A stretch of DNA of 23,866 nt from assembly GCA_037142475.1 (NCBI GenBank), contig JBAXAR010000022.1, positions 1-23,866 on the forward strand, read 5' to 3'. The stretch's first letter is position 1, and each line of letters begins with the position of its first letter. Source of the stretch: CAIUMH01 sp037142475. GTDB taxonomy: Bacteria; Actinomycetota; Acidimicrobiia; Acidimicrobiales; RAAP-2. Of the stretch, positions 7,222 through 15,563 are shown piece after piece. Made by a program: the position numbers and the translations under genes. The notes under the pieces were generated by a model that searched no databases, was not told where the DNA came from, and saw only the letters and a list, made by a program, of their open reading frames with translations.

Positions 7222-8616
7222 TCAAACCAGTTCGATCTCGGCGACCCGTCGTGAGGGATCGACGGAAACCACTCGGAACTGGCGCGCCTCTCCCTTCGTC
7301 AGCACGTCTCGAGCCTTCATGGGAGCAGGGTCGCCAAGTCGCACCGTAGGGGCGTAGCAGCGGAAGGTTCGCTCCCCGCCGACGCCGACATCGACCATGG
7401 CCCCGTGACTGGTGAACGTTGCCACCACGCCGTTGAACTCCGACCCCGCCTCAAACGTGGCCAGGAAGGACACCAGGTCGAGAGGCTCGTTAATCGGCGC
7501 TGGCGAGGCGTTCGCGGGCTTGTCCTCTGGGGCCGATGCCTTGCGAGGTCGACCTGCCTGCTTCTTGGCAGTCAGAGTCTTGGTGGCTGACTCGGGGGCC
7601 GCTGTTTCTTCACCCCCAGCGCCACCACTGCGCCGCCGGCGGCGCCTGCGACGCGGTGAACCCGTGGCGTCTTCCTGAGTGGCCTCGAGGTCGTCGGCGG
7701 CCGCAGCGACGATTCCCGAAGTGGCTGCTGCCGAGGTGGCAGCCTTGCGAATGATCACTGCATCAGTCTCGAGGATCGACGATGAGTGGCTCGCCACGGC
7801 GACCTTGGCCTTCTTCGCCAGAGCAAGGAGCGCCTTGTTGTCGATGCCCAGTTCCTTGGCCAGCTCGTAGGCACGGATCTTCCGGTTAGCGGCCTCGGCG
7901 CTCAGGGCCTCCCGAATGACCTGAGCATCCTCGGGGCTAATCGAGGACGAGTGACTCGCCACGGCGACCTTGGCCTTCTTCGCCAGAGCAAGGAGCGCCT
8001 TGTTCTCGATGCCCAGTTCCTTGGCCAGTTCGTAGGCACGGATCTTCTTCGGGGCCTCCGGGGGGAGCGGCGCAGCCGGCGTGAGTACGTCGCCAACCTT
8101 GGGCGTCGAACCGTCGGGTCGCTTGACTGCCAGCTTCTTTGTCGGTCCCGCCGGTGCTCGGCGACCGGCTGCCTTGGTGGCGGCGCGGCTCTTCGGCCCC
8201 CGAACCGGTGTCCGGGGCGTAAAGATCCACCCGACATTGGTCACGGGCTTCCCGCCGACAAGACGACCTTCCTCGAAGAGCCACGGGTGCTCGCCGTGAA
8301 ACTCCTGGAACGAGTCATTGGAGAGGACGACGGCACCAGTCCGCTTGGCAATCTTGAGGACGAATGCGTCGCCCCGGCCGATCGCTCCTGCTGGAGGCGA
8401 GACGACCTCTCCGTGGAGTTCCGCCTCCTTGAGTCGATCTCGCTCTGCCGCCTCGATGCGATGCTCGAACGTTGCGTCGACGACCACGATGATCTCGACG
8501 CCGGGGTGCTCTTCGGCGTAGGCCTCAATTGCCTCTTCGAGCTGCACGAGGCTGGGGAGCGTTCTTCCCTCGGTCGCCAGGTTCGATCCGTCGACAACGA
8601 CGTGGGTGGAACTCAT
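7222..8616 (-). CDS. NYN/PIN-type ribonuclease fused to two IF-2 N-terminal modules and an S1-like domain
   Basis: From the ATG at 8616 the protein has 464 residues. Residues 4 to about 130 look like an NYN (Zc3h12a-like, PIN fold) RNase domain: VVVDGSN with Asp9, VVVDAT with Asp47, GRGDAF with Asp83 and LSNDSF with Asp101, a plausible acidic metal-binding set. After a basic linker come two modules starting KIRAYELAKELGI (from residues 191 and 246) and ending VAVASHSSS, the pattern of the IF-2 N-terminal domain. Residues 322-329 are eight arginines. The C-terminus, about 391-464, resembles an S1 fold (FNGVVATFTSHGAMVDVG). It is probably a cytoplasmic RNA-binding nuclease, possibly acting on ribosome-bound or structured RNA; that is inference. 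It lies 44 bases downstream of kgd. A TTG at 8631 is an alternative start, and neither has a good ribosome-binding site. The domain assignments are by eye. Confidence 0.8.
   Translation of the reverse strand: MSSTHVVVDGSNLATEGRTLPSLVQLEEAIEAYAEEHPGVEIIVVVDATFEHRIEAAERDRLKEAELHGEVVSPPAGAIGRGDAFVLKIAKRTGAVVLSNDSFQEFHGEHPWLFEEGRLVGGKPVTNVGWIFTPRTPVRGPKSRAATKAAGRRAPAGPTKKLAVKRPDGSTPKVGDVLTPAAPLPPEAPKKIRAYELAKELGIENKALLALAKKAKVAVASHSSSISPEDAQVIREALSAEAANRKIRAYELAKELGIDNKALLALAKKAKVAVASHSSSILETDAVIIRKAATSAAATSGIVAAAADDLEATQEDATGSPRRRRRRRRSGGAGGEETAAPESATKTLTAKKQAGRPRKASAPEDKPANASPAPINEPLDLVSFLATFEAGSEFNGVVATFTSHGAMVDVGVGGERTFRCYAPTVRLGDPAPMKARDVLTKGEARQFRVVSVDPSRRVAEIELV
7781..7881 (-). repeat. Second copy of an intragenic direct repeat (IF-2 N-terminal module)
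   Basis: This 101-base block matches 7946-8046 with only four differences that I can find by eye, at an offset of 165 bases (55 codons). It encodes the second IF2N module. Silent positions are conserved too, so the duplication is recent or maintained by gene conversion. Confidence 0.88.
7946..8046 (-). repeat. First copy of an intragenic direct repeat (IF-2 N-terminal module)
   Basis: This is the partner of the block at 7781-7881. It encodes the first IF2N module. The 36-residue stretch from KIRAY to SHSSSI differs between copies by one residue, Glu in this copy and Asp in the other. Confidence 0.88.
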
Positions 8617-8660
8617 CTCTTCAACAGTCAACCACTCAGGGGGCCCCGGTGGGTTGACGG

Positions 8661-11600
8661 TCAGAGCGATCCGACAGCGCGATCAAGCAGGTCGGACTGC
8701 TCGGTGACGTGGATCAGGTGACTTCCGGTAGCCGGGCTCGCCGACTCTGCGCGAGCGACATGACGAAGTGTGAGTCGATCGCGCATGATCCGATGAAACT
8801 GATGGTGCGCAAACGGCCATGCACCCATGTTCTCCGGCTCTTCTTGGAGCCAGACCAACTCAGTGGCATTCGGATACGCGGCCAAAGCCTCGTCGATCTC
8901 GTTGAGGGGCCAGGGGTAGACCTGCTCGACTCGGAGGATCGCCACGGCCGCCGCTTGGTCGTCCCCGAGCAATGCACGGCGGGCAAATGCCTCGTGAGCG
9001 ACCTTGCCTGATGCGAGAACGACCCTCGTGACCTCGCCCCCGCGGGGCTCGGTGTCGGGGTCTCCAAGGACCGACTGGAATCGCCCGTCCGTAAACTCCT
9101 CAATCGGAGAACGAGAGACTTCAGAGCGCAGGAGCGACTTCGGCGTCATGACGATGAGCGGTGTCAGATGCTCTCGATGGACCTGCGAGCGAAGAAGATG
9201 GAAGTACTGCGCGGCCGTCGAAGGAATCGCTACCCGCAAGTTGTTGCGTGCGCACAGGGTGAGGAACCGTTCGATACGAGCACTTGAGTGCTCCGGCCCC
9301 TGGCCCTCGTAGCCATGAGGGAGCAGCATGACAAGGCCGGCACGCTGTCCCCACTTGTCCTCAGCTGCCACCAGAAAGTTGTCGATGATGATCTCGGCGC
9401 CGTTCACGAAGTCACCGAACTGGGCTTCCCAAATCGTCAAGGATTCGGGCGACTCCACCGAGTAGCCGTACTCGAACCCAACGGCTGCGTACTCACTCAG
9501 CAGCGAGTCGCGGACGGTGAAGTGAGCCGTACCCGATTCAAGATTCGCCAGCGGGACCCATTCTTCGCCGTTCGAATAGTCCACAAGCACCGAATGTCGG
9601 TGGCTGAAGGTCCCTCGGCGCGTGTCTTGTCCTGTCAAGCGAACGCTGGTCCCGTCAAGCAGGAGAGACCCGAGAGCCAAGGCTTCGGCGAGTGCCCAAT
9701 CGACGGAACCGGAAGCGACCAATTCCGAGCGCTGCTTGAACTGACGCTCGAGCTTTGGATGGATCGTGAACCCGTCAGGAACTTCGGTGGTCGCCTGCGA
9801 CAAGTCGAGGACCTGCTGATGGCTAATCCCTGTCTCGGGAGCTGCTCGATCGACCGGCACCGCGATGACTCGAGGTGCGTCGATCACCGGCGGTGACTTC
9901 TCCCGAACCGTGTCGAGAGCGACCTGCAACTTGGCGTTGAAGTCGTCAAGTGCGACTTCGGCCTGATCGATGGTGATGTCGCCGCGACGGACAAGGACCT
10001 CGGTGTAGAGCTTGCGAACCGACCTCTTGGCGTCGATCCGCTGATACATCAGTGGCTGGGTGTAGCTCGGATCGTCGCCTTCATTGTGACCATGCTTGCG
10101 GTAACAGACGAGATCGATCACCACGTCCTTGTGGAATCGCTCTCGGAACGCGAAGGCCAGTCGTGCTGCTCGAGCGCAGGCCTCAGGGTCATCGCCATTC
10201 ACGTGGAACACGGGAGCTTGGACCATCTTTGCGACGTCAGTCGGATAGAAACTCGAGCGCGCTGAGGCTGGTGCTGTGGTGAATCCGACCTGGTTGTTGA
10301 TCACCACATGGATCGACCCACCGGTTCGATACCCCGAGAGCGCCGAGAGATTAAGGGTCTCGGCGACGACTCCCTGGCCGGCGAAGGCGGCATCACCATG
10401 CACCAACACTGAGATCACGGGGAAATCATCTCGGCGCCTTCGCATGGCCGCTGGAGTGCCATCAGTCGGAGGGGCCAGTCGATCCTGCTTCGCTCTGGCC
10501 ATCCCCTCGACCACCGGGTTGACCGCCTCGAGGTGAGAGGGGTTCGAGGCCATGGTGACCGGAATGGAGACCCCGGTCGACCCAGTAAAGACCCCACGGG
10601 CTCCCTTGTGATACTTCACATCACCGGAGCCCTGCACACTGTCGGGGTCCAGATTCCCCTCGAACTCAGAGAAGATCTCTTGGTAGGACTTCCCAACGAT
10701 GTTGGCGAGGAGATTCAGGCGACCCCGGTGCGCCATCCCGAGAACAGCCTCTTTCGTCCCAGAGGTGACCGCGGCATCGAGGATGGCATCGAGGATCACC
10801 ACCGTGGATTCGGCGCCCTCGAGACCGAAGCGCTTCTGGCCGACATAGCGGGTGTGCAAGAAGCGTTCGAAGACTTCAGCCGCATTCAGGCGATCCAAAA
10901 TATGGCGCTGCTCGTCGATTTCGAGTGACTGAGAGACGCCTTCGACCTGCTCCTGAATCCAGCGCTTCTGGTCAGGATCCTGAATATGCATGTATTCCAC
11001 GCCCAGGGTGCGGCAGTACGCATCTCGAAGAATCTGGAGGATCTGATCGAGCGTCGCCACCTCAGCCCCGGCGAGGCCGTCAGCCACAAAGGAGCGAGGA
11101 AGATCCCAGATCGTCAGTCCGTAGGTAAGGGGGTCAAGTTCCGCATGGATGTGGGGCGGCTCGGCTTCGAGTGGATCCAGGTGGGCGTTGAGATGACCAC
11201 GAACTCGATACATATTGATCAGCGTGTGGACCTTGACCTGCTTGGTCAGGCGCTCGATGTCAGCAGCGTCGGACCCCTCTGACGCATGGTGATCGCGACG
11301 CCACTGCGACGGTTCGTATGGCACACCCATGGCGGCGAAGACTTCGTCGTAGAAGGAGTGCTCGCCCATGAGGCGCTCTGCCACATGACGGAGAAAGAGA
11401 CCGGACTCAGCACCTTGGATGATCCTGTGGTCGTAGGTCGACGTCATGGTCACGACCTTGCCGAGTCCCATCTCGGCCAGCACACGCGGGTCCGCTGCCT
11501 CGAAGCCCGCGGGATACCCCAGCGCTCCCACGCCGACGATCAGGCCCTGTCCAGGCATCAACCGCGGAACTGACTGGACTGTTCCGATGGTGCCCGGGTT

Positions 11601-12338
11601 GGTGAGAGAGACCGTGGTGCCCACGAAGTCGTCGGGCGTTGCGGTGGCGTTGTGCACCCGGCGGACAAGGTCCTCGTACGTGAGGACGAATCTGCGGAAA
11701 TCCATGGTGTCGGCATCAGCGATGCATGGCACCATGAGGACGCGGCTGCCATCGCTCTTCTCCACATCAACAGCGAGGCCCAGGCCGATGTGCTCGTGGC
11801 GGATCACACCTGGTGTGCCCTTGTCGTCCAGAGAAGCAACGAAGGTGGCATTCATCGACGGGACCGAAGCCAGTGCTTTGATGATGGCGAATCCGATCAG
11901 GTGCGTGAAACTGACCTTCGCCCCCGTCGAGCGCGCCAGCTGATCGTTCAAAAGTTGTCGGTTGACCTCCAGTAAGCGCGCGGGGACCACCCGGACTGAC
12001 GTCGCCGTGGGAACACTGAGGCTGGCCTCCATGTTGGCCACGATGCGGCCGGCTGCACCCCGAAGTGGGACTGCAGTAACCGGCACCTCACTCTTCGGCG
12101 GCGCGGTAGCCGACGGTTCAGCGGGAACCGAGGACGCTGGTGCTGGTCCGGGGACGGGAGACTTCTGATAATCGGCGAAGAATTCGCGCCAACTCTCCGA
12201 GACCGAGGTGGGGTCTGCCACGTACCGGTCAAACATGTCGTCGACCAGCCAAGCATTGGGTCCAAAGGACCCAGTCTGTCGGCCCACTCCTGCTGTCGGC
12301 CCGTCACCGGCAGCGACCTGCCCACCTGTGTTTGCCAT
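8661..12338 (-). CDS. kgd: Multifunctional 2-oxoglutarate metabolism enzyme (2-oxoglutarate decarboxylase/dehydrogenase E1 with E2 catalytic domain)
   Basis: The protein has 1225 residues, the usual size of actinobacterial Kgd/OdhA. Residues 27-58 (NAWLVDDMFDRYVAD...) are the E1o N-terminal segment, followed by a Pro/Ala-rich linker (about 61-92). Residues about 93-325 form an E2o succinyltransferase catalytic domain without a lipoyl domain, with the active-site DHRIIQG (303-309, His304). From about 360 to the end is the thiamine-diphosphate E1o part (IERLTKQVKVHTLINMYRVRGH at its start, later GMAHRGRLN and VINNQVGFTT). Known relatives decarboxylate 2-oxoglutarate in the TCA cycle, feed E2/E3 partners, and can make 2-hydroxy-3-oxoadipate with glyoxylate. 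No sucB, lpd or FHA regulator gene (garA/odhI) is in the window. The ATG at 12338 has a leaderless-type -10 box. The NYN/IF2N/S1 gene follows closely, so the two may be co-transcribed. Confidence 0.96.
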   Translation of the reverse strand: MANTGGQVAAGDGPTAGVGRQTGSFGPNAWLVDDMFDRYVADPTSVSESWREFFADYQKSPVPGPAPASSVPAEPSATAPPKSEVPVTAVPLRGAAGRIVANMEASLSVPTATSVRVVPARLLEVNRQLLNDQLARSTGAKVSFTHLIGFAIIKALASVPSMNATFVASLDDKGTPGVIRHEHIGLGLAVDVEKSDGSRVLMVPCIADADTMDFRRFVLTYEDLVRRVHNATATPDDFVGTTVSLTNPGTIGTVQSVPRLMPGQGLIVGVGALGYPAGFEAADPRVLAEMGLGKVVTMTSTYDHRIIQGAESGLFLRHVAERLMGEHSFYDEVFAAMGVPYEPSQWRRDHHASEGSDAADIERLTKQVKVHTLINMYRVRGHLNAHLDPLEAEPPHIHAELDPLTYGLTIWDLPRSFVADGLAGAEVATLDQILQILRDAYCRTLGVEYMHIQDPDQKRWIQEQVEGVSQSLEIDEQRHILDRLNAAEVFERFLHTRYVGQKRFGLEGAESTVVILDAILDAAVTSGTKEAVLGMAHRGRLNLLANIVGKSYQEIFSEFEGNLDPDSVQGSGDVKYHKGARGVFTGSTGVSIPVTMASNPSHLEAVNPVVEGMARAKQDRLAPPTDGTPAAMRRRRDDFPVISVLVHGDAAFAGQGVVAETLNLSALSGYRTGGSIHVVINNQVGFTTAPASARSSFYPTDVAKMVQAPVFHVNGDDPEACARAARLAFAFRERFHKDVVIDLVCYRKHGHNEGDDPSYTQPLMYQRIDAKRSVRKLYTEVLVRRGDITIDQAEVALDDFNAKLQVALDTVREKSPPVIDAPRVIAVPVDRAAPETGISHQQVLDLSQATTEVPDGFTIHPKLERQFKQRSELVASGSVDWALAEALALGSLLLDGTSVRLTGQDTRRGTFSHRHSVLVDYSNGEEWVPLANLESGTAHFTVRDSLLSEYAAVGFEYGYSVESPESLTIWEAQFGDFVNGAEIIIDNFLVAAEDKWGQRAGLVMLLPHGYEGQGPEHSSARIERFLTLCARNNLRVAIPSTAAQYFHLLRSQVHREHLTPLIVMTPKSLLRSEVSRSPIEEFTDGRFQSVLGDPDTEPRGGEVTRVVLASGKVAHEAFARRALLGDDQAAAVAILRVEQVYPWPLNEIDEALAAYPNATELVWLQEEPENMGAWPFAHHQFHRIMRDRLTLRHVARAESASPATGSHLIHVTEQSDLLDRAVGSL

Positions 12339-12344
12339 GATCCC

Positions 12345-12350
12345 ACCCTA
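12345..12350 (-). promoter_or_regulatory. Leaderless-type -10 box (TAGGGT) for kgd
   Basis: On the minus strand TAGGGT is followed by 6 bases (GGGATC) and then the kgd ATG at 12338. It lies back-to-back with the hydrolase promoter in a 67-base divergent gap. No clear -35 box is seen. Confidence 0.55.
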
Positions 12351-12392
12351 CTTGTGGCGATTCCTTGCGCCGCCCGTCTCGTGTCGCAGCGT

Positions 12393-12398
12393 TAGGTT
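12393..12398 (+). promoter_or_regulatory. Leaderless-type -10 box (TAGGTT) for the alpha/beta hydrolase
   Basis: TAGGTT is followed by 7 bases and then the in-frame GTG at 12406. It decides the start: the frame is open further upstream, but an earlier start would lie inside the divergent kgd gene. Confidence 0.55.
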
Positions 12399-12405
12399 GG
12401 GAGCC

Positions 12406-13224
12406 GTGCCTCTCTCCCCCGCCCGGCAATCTGGGCTCTCGCCTGCCCCGTTCTCGCACCCCTTCGGGCTCGCCGTCCTGATGAGCCAGGCTCGCGATGA
12501 ATCGGATGATCTCGTCGTGTGCGTCCACGGAACACTTGACCGAGGAGGCAGTTTTGCCCGCCTGGCCCGGCGACTCGAAACGTCCCACGTGGTTGCCTAC
12601 GACCGCCGGGGCTACCAAGGTTCTCGGTCAGTCGGGGCCTCTGCAGAACTCTCCGTTCACGTCGAGGACGTGCTCGCAACCATCGAAGCAGCCCAACCGG
12701 CCGGAGCCGTGACTCTCGTCGGGCACAGTTTCGGGGGCGTCATCGCCATCGCTGCTGCCCTGAAAGCGCCCGGCATGATGAGCGCCGTCGTCGCCTACGA
12801 GCCGCCCTTGCCATGGCTCCTCCCAGGAGGCCATCCCTTCCGCGGCGTCCCGCTTGATCAAGACCCAGCAATCGAAGTCGAGCGGTTCTTCCGACGGATG
12901 GTGTCCGACGCTTCATGGGAGCGGCTCCACGACTCAGAGCGTCAAGATCGAATCGACGATGGACCGGCAATGATCGGGGATCTCACCATTGTGCGGATGG
13001 AGGTTCCGTTCACCCTCGATGACCTGAGCCGACTCGCACCGCATCTCACAATCGGCGTGGGGACGTCCACGGTGATGACACACCATCTCGAGAGCGCCCG
13101 AACCGTCGTTGCATCAGTTCCGTCTGGGAACCTCATGACGATCGACGGTGCTGGCCACGGCGCCCACCTGTCTCATCCGGACCACCTCGCCACCTTGGTG
13201 CGTGACGCGGGCACCCACGGATGA
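12406..13224 (+). CDS. Alpha/beta hydrolase
   Basis: From the GTG at 12406 this is a 272-residue alpha/beta hydrolase of unknown substrate. It shows VVCVHGTLDRGGSF (37-50, HG oxyanion region), YDRRGYQGS (65-73), the nucleophile elbow VGHSFGG with Ser108, and a C-terminal catalytic His251 in GAGHGAHLSHPD. The YDRRGYG-type strand is common in the haloperoxidase/esterase branch. No signal peptide is seen. The GTG is preferred because upstream codons overlap the opposite kgd gene and a -10 box fits the GTG. A gap of 70 bases separates it from the TIGR01777 gene, which has its own ribosome-binding site, so co-transcription is possible but not required. Confidence 0.87.
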   Translation: MPLSPARQSGLSPAPFSHPFGLAVLMSQARDESDDLVVCVHGTLDRGGSFARLARRLETSHVVAYDRRGYQGSRSVGASAELSVHVEDVLATIEAAQPAGAVTLVGHSFGGVIAIAAALKAPGMMSAVVAYEPPLPWLLPGGHPFRGVPLDQDPAIEVERFFRRMVSDASWERLHDSERQDRIDDGPAMIGDLTIVRMEVPFTLDDLSRLAPHLTIGVGTSTVMTHHLESARTVVASVPSGNLMTIDGAGHGAHLSHPDHLATLVRDAGTHG

Positions 13225-13294
13225 CCACCACCTAATCGCACCACAGCACCCATTCACGCGGTCCGCCGCCCAACCCCTTCGAGGAGATAAGACC

Positions 13295-14203
13295 ATGAAC
13301 GTTCTCATCAGTGGAGCCACCGGGCTCATTGGAACTGCTCTGTCAAAGGCCCTGAACGACCGAGGAGACAAGGCCATCGCCCTCGTCCGCCCCTCAAGCG
13401 CGAACGTTGACGGTGCGACTGCAGCATGGGATCCCGCCGCGGAAATGATCGATGTCAAAGCGATCGACGCACTCAGTGTCGACGCTGTCGTCCATCTCGC
13501 CGGAGCGGGAATTGCCGATCGGCGATGGAACCCCCAGCGCAAGACCGAAATCCTTGAGAGCAGGACCAAGGCAACGGCCCTACTCGCCGGCGCCATTGCT
13601 GGCCTTGACCACGCACCACGGGTCTTCGTGAGCGGTTCAGCCATCGGAATCTACGGAAATCGAGGCGACGAGATCCTGACCGAGGAATCCTCATCAGGGA
13701 ACGGTTTTCTCGCTGACGTCTGCCTCCAATGGGAGGCCGCTGCCGATGAGGCCGCCCGGGCCGGGATCCGCACAGTGATCGCCCGGACCGGCATCGTTTT
13801 GGCGCGAGAAGGTGGGGCCTTGGCGAAGCAGTTACCCCTCTTCCGCGCCGGGATCGGCGGAAGACTTGGCTCTGGTAGCCAGTGGACGAGCTGGATCACA
13901 CTCGCCGACGAGGTCCGAGCGCTTCTCGCCCTTCTCGACGACAAACGATTCTCGGGTTCGGTCAATCTCACTGCGCCTTCGCCGGTGACCAACAAAGACT
14001 TCACCAAGGCGCTCGGCCATGCAGTCCACCGGCCCACCTTCTTTCCTGTTCCCCCGGTGGCGTTGAAGATCGCTCTCGGAGCGGAATTGGTGGACGAAGC
14101 GCTTCTTGCCTCCCAGCGCGTCAGCCCCACTCGACTCGTCGAGCATGGGTTCTCCTTTCACGATCCTGACATCGCCAGCGCCTTCGCTTCGCTCTTGAGG
14201 TAG
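13295..14203 (+). CDS. TIGR01777 family NAD(P)-binding protein (SDR/epimerase fold, YfcH-like)
   Basis: The protein has 302 residues from the ATG at 13295, which follows a GAGGAG ribosome-binding site (13281-13286) at 8 bases. The Rossmann motif SGATGLIG (6-13) opens it, followed by VVHLAGAGIADRRW (65-78) and VSGSAIGIYGNRGDEILTEE (112-131), the family hallmark with Tyr120 in the SDR tyrosine region. The C-terminus (FFPVPPVALKIALGE-like, RVSPTRLVEHGF) matches the small C-terminal domain of this family. Members are often labelled SulA-like cell division inhibitors or nucleoside-diphosphate-sugar epimerases, but their true reaction is not established. It lies between a hydrolase and an acyl-CoA dehydrogenase on the same strand. 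Confidence 0.92.
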   Translation: MNVLISGATGLIGTALSKALNDRGDKAIALVRPSSANVDGATAAWDPAAEMIDVKAIDALSVDAVVHLAGAGIADRRWNPQRKTEILESRTKATALLAGAIAGLDHAPRVFVSGSAIGIYGNRGDEILTEESSSGNGFLADVCLQWEAAADEAARAGIRTVIARTGIVLAREGGALAKQLPLFRAGIGGRLGSGSQWTSWITLADEVRALLALLDDKRFSGSVNLTAPSPVTNKDFTKALGHAVHRPTFFPVPPVALKIALGAELVDEALLASQRVSPTRLVEHGFSFHDPDIASAFASLLR

Positions 14204-14212
14204 CTCTGGTCG

Positions 14213-14218
14213 TACGAT
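14213..14218 (+). promoter_or_regulatory. Candidate -10 box (TACGAT) for the acyl-CoA dehydrogenase gene
   Basis: TACGAT lies 10 bases after the TIGR01777 stop codon. It overlaps the first possible ATG (14217), which argues against that ATG. It would start a transcript near 14225 with a short leader containing the AAGGAGG site at 14233-14239. Confidence 0.35.
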
Positions 14219-14246
14219 GCCGATCATCGAGCAAGGAGGCATGTCG

Positions 14247-15458
14247 GTGAGCAAAGAGACGATCAAGGAGTTCACCGAGCGAGCCGAGGTCTTCTTGAAG
14301 GCCAACGCATCGCTGCGTGAGGTTGGCACTGCTGGTTGGGGCGTGGGCTCCGACGACGTCTCGCTCTTCCCTGAGTCGACCCTCGAGCAAGACCTTGCCA
14401 ACCTTGCCGAAGCGCGCGCTTGGGCGAACTGCATCTTCGACGCTGGCTTCGGCTGGATCACAGGCCCGATTGAGCTGGGTGGTCGAGGCCTCACCCGAGA
14501 CCATGACATCGCCTTTCGCAAGCTCGAGTCTCGCTATGAGACACCGTCACGATCGGTCTACGGGATCGGGCTCGGCATGGTCGCCCCGACGATGCTGGAC
14601 CACGGGACTCCAGCGGTCACCGCGTACTTGCGATCGATGTGGCGGGGCGACATGGTCGGGTGCCAGCTCTTCAGTGAGCCTGGAGCCGGAAGCGACCTCG
14701 CGTCGGTCCAGACGAGGGCCGTGAGAGACGGTGACGAATGGATCATCAACGGCCAGAAGGTCTGGACCTCGAACGCCCATCTCGCCGACATCGGCGAGAT
14801 TCTCTGCCGCACTGATCCCGACCTTCCCAAGCACAAGGGGCTGACGGCGTTCATGGTCGACATGCATGCTCCCGGGGTCGAGGTCCGCCCCTTAAACCAA
14901 GCCACTGGTGGGGCGGCGTTTAATGAGGTGTTCTTCACTGACGTCCGGATCCCCGATGACCACCGGCTCGGTGAGGTGAATGGGGGCTGGGGCGTCGCCC
15001 TCACCACGCTGATGAACGAGAGGGCTTCCATCGGGGGCGGATCAGGAGGGGTGTCGACCATCAACCTTTCGCGCCTCATTGAGATGGCGCGCCGATACGG
15101 GAAAGCCAATGATCCGCTGGTTCGCCAGCAACTCGCCGCCATCATCATCGGCACACGAGTCGCCTCGTATACCAACATGCGCTCCATGGCCCGCGTCGCC
15201 ACCGGCGGCGTCCCGGGGCCTGAGATGTCTCTCGGCAAGATGGCTCTTACCAACAACCTTCTCGCCGTGAGCGACCTCGTCTCGTCCATTCTGGGCCCTC
15301 GCCTCGTGGCCGACACCGGAGCATGGGGAACCTACGCATGGTGCACCTACATCATGGGCGTTGCGGGAATGCGGATCGCTGGGGGATCTGACGAGGTCCT
15401 GCGCAACATCATCTCTGAGAGGGTTCTTGGCCTGCCGAAGGATCCCGCCCCGCGCTAG
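14247..15458 (+). CDS. Acyl-CoA dehydrogenase (FadE-type)
   Basis: An FAD-dependent acyl-CoA dehydrogenase oxidising an acyl-CoA to the 2-enoyl-CoA; the chain type is unknown. Family motifs seen are GCQLFSEPGAGSDLASVQTRA (FAD/substrate region), WIINGQKVWTSNAHLAD, FFTDVRIPDDHRLGEVNGGW, NERASIGGGS, and the C-terminal MRIAGGSDEVLRNIISERVLGLP. The YEGT-type catalytic glutamate of medium-chain enzymes is not visible. The Glu of the NER motif is a candidate base, as in the isovaleryl/long-chain type; this is inference. Possible starts are ATG 14217, ATG 14241 and GTG 14247. I chose the GTG because the strong AAGGAGG (14233-14239) is 7 bases before it and only 1 base before 14241. This gives 403 residues. 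Confidence 0.92.
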   Translation: MSKETIKEFTERAEVFLKANASLREVGTAGWGVGSDDVSLFPESTLEQDLANLAEARAWANCIFDAGFGWITGPIELGGRGLTRDHDIAFRKLESRYETPSRSVYGIGLGMVAPTMLDHGTPAVTAYLRSMWRGDMVGCQLFSEPGAGSDLASVQTRAVRDGDEWIINGQKVWTSNAHLADIGEILCRTDPDLPKHKGLTAFMVDMHAPGVEVRPLNQATGGAAFNEVFFTDVRIPDDHRLGEVNGGWGVALTTLMNERASIGGGSGGVSTINLSRLIEMARRYGKANDPLVRQQLAAIIIGTRVASYTNMRSMARVATGGVPGPEMSLGKMALTNNLLAVSDLVSSILGPRLVADTGAWGTYAWCTYIMGVAGMRIAGGSDEVLRNIISERVLGLPKDPAPR

Positions 15459-15490
15459 GGACACTGTCCCTCGAAGACAACAGGCTCCGA

Positions 15491-15496
15491 TAACCT
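15491..15496 (+). promoter_or_regulatory. Candidate -10 box (TAACCT) for the ABC importer operon
   Basis: TAACCT matches the TANNNT form and overlaps the left arm of the terminator-like hairpin. A transcript from near 15503 would have a leader of about 60 bases ending in the GAGGGG ribosome-binding site before the ATG at 15564. The overlap with the hairpin makes this tentative. Confidence 0.3.
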
Positions 15497-15529
15497 GAGC
15501 CTTGGTGCACCCGTGCATCAGGTTTTTTT
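15494..15529 (+). terminator. Probable intrinsic terminator after the acyl-CoA dehydrogenase
   Basis: CCTGA (15494-15498) pairs with TCAGG (15518-15522). Inside, TGCA pairs with TGCA around a CCCG loop (15506-15517), leaving a 7-base bulge on the left. Seven T residues follow at 15523-15529. It lies between the dehydrogenase stop and the binding-protein start and should separate the two transcription units. Confidence 0.6.
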
Positions 15530-15563
15530 CCGATGGAGCCGAGACCCACGAGGGGCGATCAGC

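Noticed and set aside
7630..7645. 16-bp perfect palindrome GCGCCGCCGGCGGCGC
   Set aside because: It lies in the codons of the eight-arginine run and is explained by CGN codon repetition. It is not a terminator inside a gene.
7786..8721. A 311-codon open frame on the plus strand, opposite the NYN/IF2N/S1 gene
   Set aside because: It is antisense to a gene with recognisable domains, mirrors its internal repeat, and has no ribosome-binding site or family motif. It is an effect of GC-rich codon bias.
9288..9896. A 202-codon plus-strand frame opposite kgd
   Set aside because: kgd is unambiguous on the minus strand through this region, and the frame has no promoter, ribosome-binding site or motif.
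14217..14246. Earlier starts (ATG 14217 and ATG 14241) for the acyl-CoA dehydrogenase
   Set aside because: The first overlaps a -10-like box and lacks a ribosome-binding site, and the second is only one base from AAGGAGG. The GTG at 14247 has proper spacing.
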